Source: Ectothiorhodospiraceae bacterium
GTDB taxonomy: Bacteria; Pseudomonadota; Gammaproteobacteria; Thiohalomonadales; Thiohalomonadaceae
Direction of reading: 5' to 3'
DNA: 7,591 nt
Assembly (NCBI GenBank): GCA_007125455.1
Contig: SLDE01000036.1
Coordinates: 1 to 7,591, forward strand
Shown piece by piece: positions 6,229 through 7,591 of the stretch. The notes beneath the pieces were generated by a model. It worked only from the letters and a program-made list of their open reading frames with translations, had not been told where the DNA came from and did no database searches. Within the stretch, counting starts at the first letter, position 1, and every line of letters starts with the position of its first letter. A program made the translations under genes and the position numbers.

Positions 6229-6666
6229 ATGAACGACGAAACCACACAGGACAACGGCGGCGCGATGGACGACTGGGCCGCAGCCATGGCTGAGCAGGCC
6301 GATGTCGAAGGTGAAGGCGAGAGCGAAAAGCCGCCCGCCGATGATGGCGCTAGCCCGATGGAGATGCAGGAACTTTACGACGAGGGAATGGGTGAGCCGT
6401 CGGAAGAGGTCAACATGGATGTGATCCTCGACATCCCGGTCACCATCGCGATGGAGATTGGTCGCACCCGGATCAATATCCGCAATCTGCTGCAGCTCAA
6501 CCAGGGCTCGGTGGTTGAGCTGGACCGCCTGGCTGGCGAGCCGCTGGATGTGTTGGTCAACGGTACCCTGATCGCCCACGGCGAGGTGGTGGTGGTGAAT
6601 GAAAAGTACGGTATCCGCCTGACCGATGTGATCAGCCCCGCCGAGCGGGTGAAAAAACTCAAGTGA
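6229..6666 (+). CDS. fliN: Flagellar motor switch protein FliN
   Basis: A 145-residue C-ring protein. Residues 1-62 are an acidic, low-complexity N-terminus with many Asp/Glu; residues 63-143 form the SpoA domain: MDVILDIPVTIAMEIGRT, then LLQLNQGSVVELDRLAGEP, VLVNGTLIAHGEVVVVNEKYGIRL and a closing SPAERVKKL. This is the standard FliN order. AGGAG lies eight bases before the ATG. The stop TGA shares bases with a GTG at 6663, the earliest possible fliO start. FliN joins FliM in the cytoplasmic ring and helps dock the export ATPase complex. Confidence 0.96.
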   Translation: MNDETTQDNGGAMDDWAAAMAEQADVEGEGESEKPPADDGASPMEMQELYDEGMGEPSEEVNMDVILDIPVTIAMEIGRTRINIRNLLQLNQGSVVELDRLAGEPLDVLVNGTLIAHGEVVVVNEKYGIRLTDVISPAERVKKLK

Positions 6667-6674
6667 TCGTTGCG

Positions 6675-7121
6675 ATGAAACGGCTCTTCATATGCGCACT
6701 ACTCCTGCCCCAACTGTGGCTGGGGCAGGCCTGGGCGCAGACCCCCGCCGCTGCGCGTAACGATGCCGGGCCGATCGGGCCGGGCGAGGTGCTGCAGGTC
6801 TTTGTTTCCCTGCTGCTGGTGTTGGGGTTGATCGTGCTAGTGGCCTGGCTGATGCGTCGTTATGTCACCCTGCCGGCCGGTCGCTCCGGGGCGCTGCGCA
6901 TGCTGGCGGCGATCTCGGTGGGGCAGCGCGAGCGAGTGGTACTGGTGCAGGCGGGGGAGACCCAGCTGTTGATCGGTATCGCACCGGGGCAGGTGCGCAC
7001 TCTGCATGTGTTTGATAAGCCAGTGATGCTGGCCGACAGCAAGCAGCCGCCCGGTGCCGAGCGCTTTGCCGAGCGTTTGGCGGCGGCGATGGGCCGTGGT
7101 GACAAGGGGAAGGCGCAATGA
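6675..7121 (+). CDS. fliO: Flagellar biosynthesis protein FliO
   Basis: A 148-residue membrane protein of the FliO/MopB family, which assists assembly of the FliP ring in the flagellar export gate. It starts with a hydrophobic signal-like segment (MKRLFICALLLPQLWLGQAWA), then a transmembrane helix at about residues 40-60 followed by MRR, and a cytoplasmic part with MLAAISVGQRERVVLVQAGETQLLIGIAPGQVRTLH, the core FliO pattern. A GTG at 6663 in the same frame would overlap the fliN stop (GTGA) and add four residues; the ATG at 6675 gives a better signal peptide, but neither start has a strong ribosome site, so the start is uncertain. The stop overlaps the fliP start by four bases. Confidence 0.9.
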   Translation: MKRLFICALLLPQLWLGQAWAQTPAAARNDAGPIGPGEVLQVFVSLLLVLGLIVLVAWLMRRYVTLPAGRSGALRMLAAISVGQRERVVLVQAGETQLLIGIAPGQVRTLHVFDKPVMLADSKQPPGAERFAERLAAAMGRGDKGKAQ

Positions 7122-7591
7122 GGTGGCTGGCCCTGCTGCTGCTGTTGCTGCCCTTGCCACTACTGGCCCAGGGGCTGGAGGCGGTTACCGTCACTACCGG
7201 CCCCGATGGGGAGCAGAACTACAGCCTGAGCATCCAGCTGCTGCTGTTGATGACGGTGCTGACCTTCATCCCCGCAGCGGTGATGATGATGACCGCCTTC
7301 ACCCGCATCATCATCGTACTGGCGATCCTGCGCCAGGCCATCGGCCTGATGCAGGCCCCTTCCGGTCAGGTGTTGGTGGGGCTGGCACTGTTTTTGACCT
7401 TCTTCATCATGGCGCCGGTGTTTGATCGCATCAACGATGAGGCGATTCAGCCCTATTTTGACGAAGAGATCACCCTGCAACAGGGCTTGCGCAATGCCTC
7501 GGTGCCCTTGCATTCCTTTATGATGGGCCAGGTACGCGAACCGGATCTGGCCTTGTTTGCCGGTCTCGGTGGCTATGAGGAGGGCTTTGAC
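7118..7591 (+). CDS. fliP: Flagellar type III export gate protein FliP, N-terminal part (3' end outside window)
   Basis: The first 158 residues of FliP are visible and the frame is open at the right edge. FliP forms the pentameric core of the export gate with FliQ and FliR. A signal peptide (MRWLALLLLLLPLPLLAQG) is present, as is normal for FliP. Then come LSIQLLLLMTVLTFIPAAVMMMTAFTRIIIVLAILRQAIG (37-76), VLVGLALFLTFFIMAP (85-100) and a periplasmic stretch with REPDLALFAGL (140-150). The ATG overlaps the fliO stop as ATGA (7118-7121), and AAGG lies four bases upstream. At 81-84 the sequence reads PSGQ where many homologues have P-x-N-Q. fliQ and fliR are expected next. Confidence 0.95.
   Translation, partial: MRWLALLLLLLPLPLLAQGLEAVTVTTGPDGEQNYSLSIQLLLLMTVLTFIPAAVMMMTAFTRIIIVLAILRQAIGLMQAPSGQVLVGLALFLTFFIMAPVFDRINDEAIQPYFDEEITLQQGLRNASVPLHSFMMGQVREPDLALFAGLGGYEEGFD

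Overview
The window looks like a chromosomal segment from a motile Gram-negative bacterium, most likely a gammaproteobacterium. The evidence is the gene content: a MotB C-terminus, rsgA and orn close together, and a fliL-fliM-fliN-fliO-fliP cluster behind a sigma-54 promoter. GC content is fairly high in the genes. A sulfur-oxidising or Chromatiales-like lineage would fit the small c-type cytochrome and the flagellar layout, but the window does not prove it.

Layout. Positions 1-493 (+) hold the 3' end of motB (flagellar stator). Positions 494-957 form an unusually long gap between two convergent genes. It has no convincing gene, but it carries several inverted repeats and two short, doubtful open frames. 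Positions 958-3866 (-) form a tight four-gene operon, transcribed right to left: an M48/Ste24-type membrane metalloprotease, a small mono-haem cytochrome c, a pterin-4a-carbinolamine dehydratase (phhB) and the ribosome-assembly GTPase rsgA. The last three are overlapping or 1 base apart. Diverging from this operon is orn (oligoribonuclease, 3987-4529, +). A 198-base spacer follows, with a textbook sigma-54 promoter at 4657-4672. It drives fliL, fliM, fliN, fliO and fliP (4728 to the right edge, +), several of them translationally coupled. fliP is cut by the window end.

How the genes work together. MotB anchors the stator to peptidoglycan. FliL is a stator-associated membrane protein. FliM and FliN form the switch/C-ring that receives CheY-P and torque. 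FliO and FliP belong to the flagellar type III export gate. The block between the two flagellar parts is housekeeping: late 30S assembly (RsgA), degradation of short RNA (Orn), membrane proteolysis, pterin recycling and a periplasmic cytochrome. I found no CRISPR, tRNA, rRNA, intact mobile element or defence system. The part least explained by known genes is the convergent gap at 494-957.
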